From: Candidatus Aminicenantota bacterium
GTDB taxonomy: Bacteria > Acidobacteriota > Aminicenantia > UBA2199
Length of the DNA: 13,292 nt
Direction of reading: 5' to 3'
Assembly (NCBI GenBank): GCA_020355945.1
Contig: CP070627.1
Location: 647,486 to 660,777 of the forward strand
Numbering within the stretch: the stretch's first letter is position 1; each line of letters begins with the position of its first letter. Both the position numbers and the translations under genes were made by a program. This document shows positions 13,198-13,292 of this stretch, one piece after another. Below the pieces are notes generated by a model. The model made no database searches, had not been told where the DNA came from, and worked only from the letters and a program-made list of their open reading frames with translations.

Positions 13198-13292
13198 TGG
13201 CTCGTTCCAAAAATAACGTATCATTCTCGCTGGTTCTGAACGTGAATAGCTGCGTTGTTCTTCCTCGACATAGCCCCACTATGCCTCGTCAT
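13198..13292. repeat. Probable intergenic repetitive element with nested inverted repeats, cut by the window edge
   Basis: Directly after the last gene, CGTTC (13203-13207) pairs with GAACG (13237-13241). CATAG (13269-13273) and CTATG (13279-13283) form a short hairpin around CCCCA, flanked by CTCG on both sides. The base composition differs from nearby coding DNA. The dyad-rich style suggests a dispersed repeat. Only one copy is visible, so repeat status is inference. Confidence 0.35.

Overview
The window looks like chromosomal DNA from an Acidobacteriota-type bacterium, perhaps an NRPS-rich Candidatus Aminicenantes lineage. The pointers are a secreted protein with the VWFA-related acidobacterial architecture, an NRPS beginning with a condensation domain, a proline-symporter-like SSS transporter, and several AT-leaning intergenic repeats. 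This assignment comes from protein style, not from a marker gene, so it is moderate at best. No rRNA, tRNA, CRISPR array or transposase gene was seen.

Left third (1-4024, all minus strand): the 5' part of a nonribosomal peptide synthetase (condensation domain plus the start of an adenylation domain) runs off the left edge. Upstream of it lie three tandem genes for very small proteins that consist almost only of an AraC-type DNA-binding domain (118, 117 and 116 aa). A 22-base block with one mismatch, plus a second 13/15 block, recurs upstream of the NRPS and upstream of the AraC cassette. This suggests duplicated leader/control DNA and possibly shared control. The NRPS reading frame contains a five-copy 7-bp microsatellite (TTGACAA), so loss or gain of a single unit would shift the frame.

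Middle (4025-7980): three minus-strand genes. A YdjI-like SPFH protein with a C-terminal GYF_2 domain is followed by a YdjG-like double-zinc-ribbon membrane protein, a plausible membrane-stress or scaffold pair. A GNAT-fold protein of the YghO/BcerS-like type comes next and has its own likely promoter. A strong sigma-70-like promoter serves the SPFH gene, and a divergent promoter faces right.

Right half (7845-13292, all plus strand): a 39-aa single-span membrane protein lies just upstream of a PutP-like sodium/solute symporter and probably forms an operon with it. Next come a 9-bp-periodic hairpin repeat and a Phd/YefM antitoxin with a PIN-domain toxin, which has a clean inverted repeat inside its promoter. 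An 820-aa exported protein follows, with a VWFA-related N-terminal half and a LolA-like C-terminal part. The last 95 bases look like an intergenic repetitive element.

The best candidate for something new is the left edge: single-domain AraC trio, duplicated leader block and NRPS with a potentially phase-variable coding repeat.
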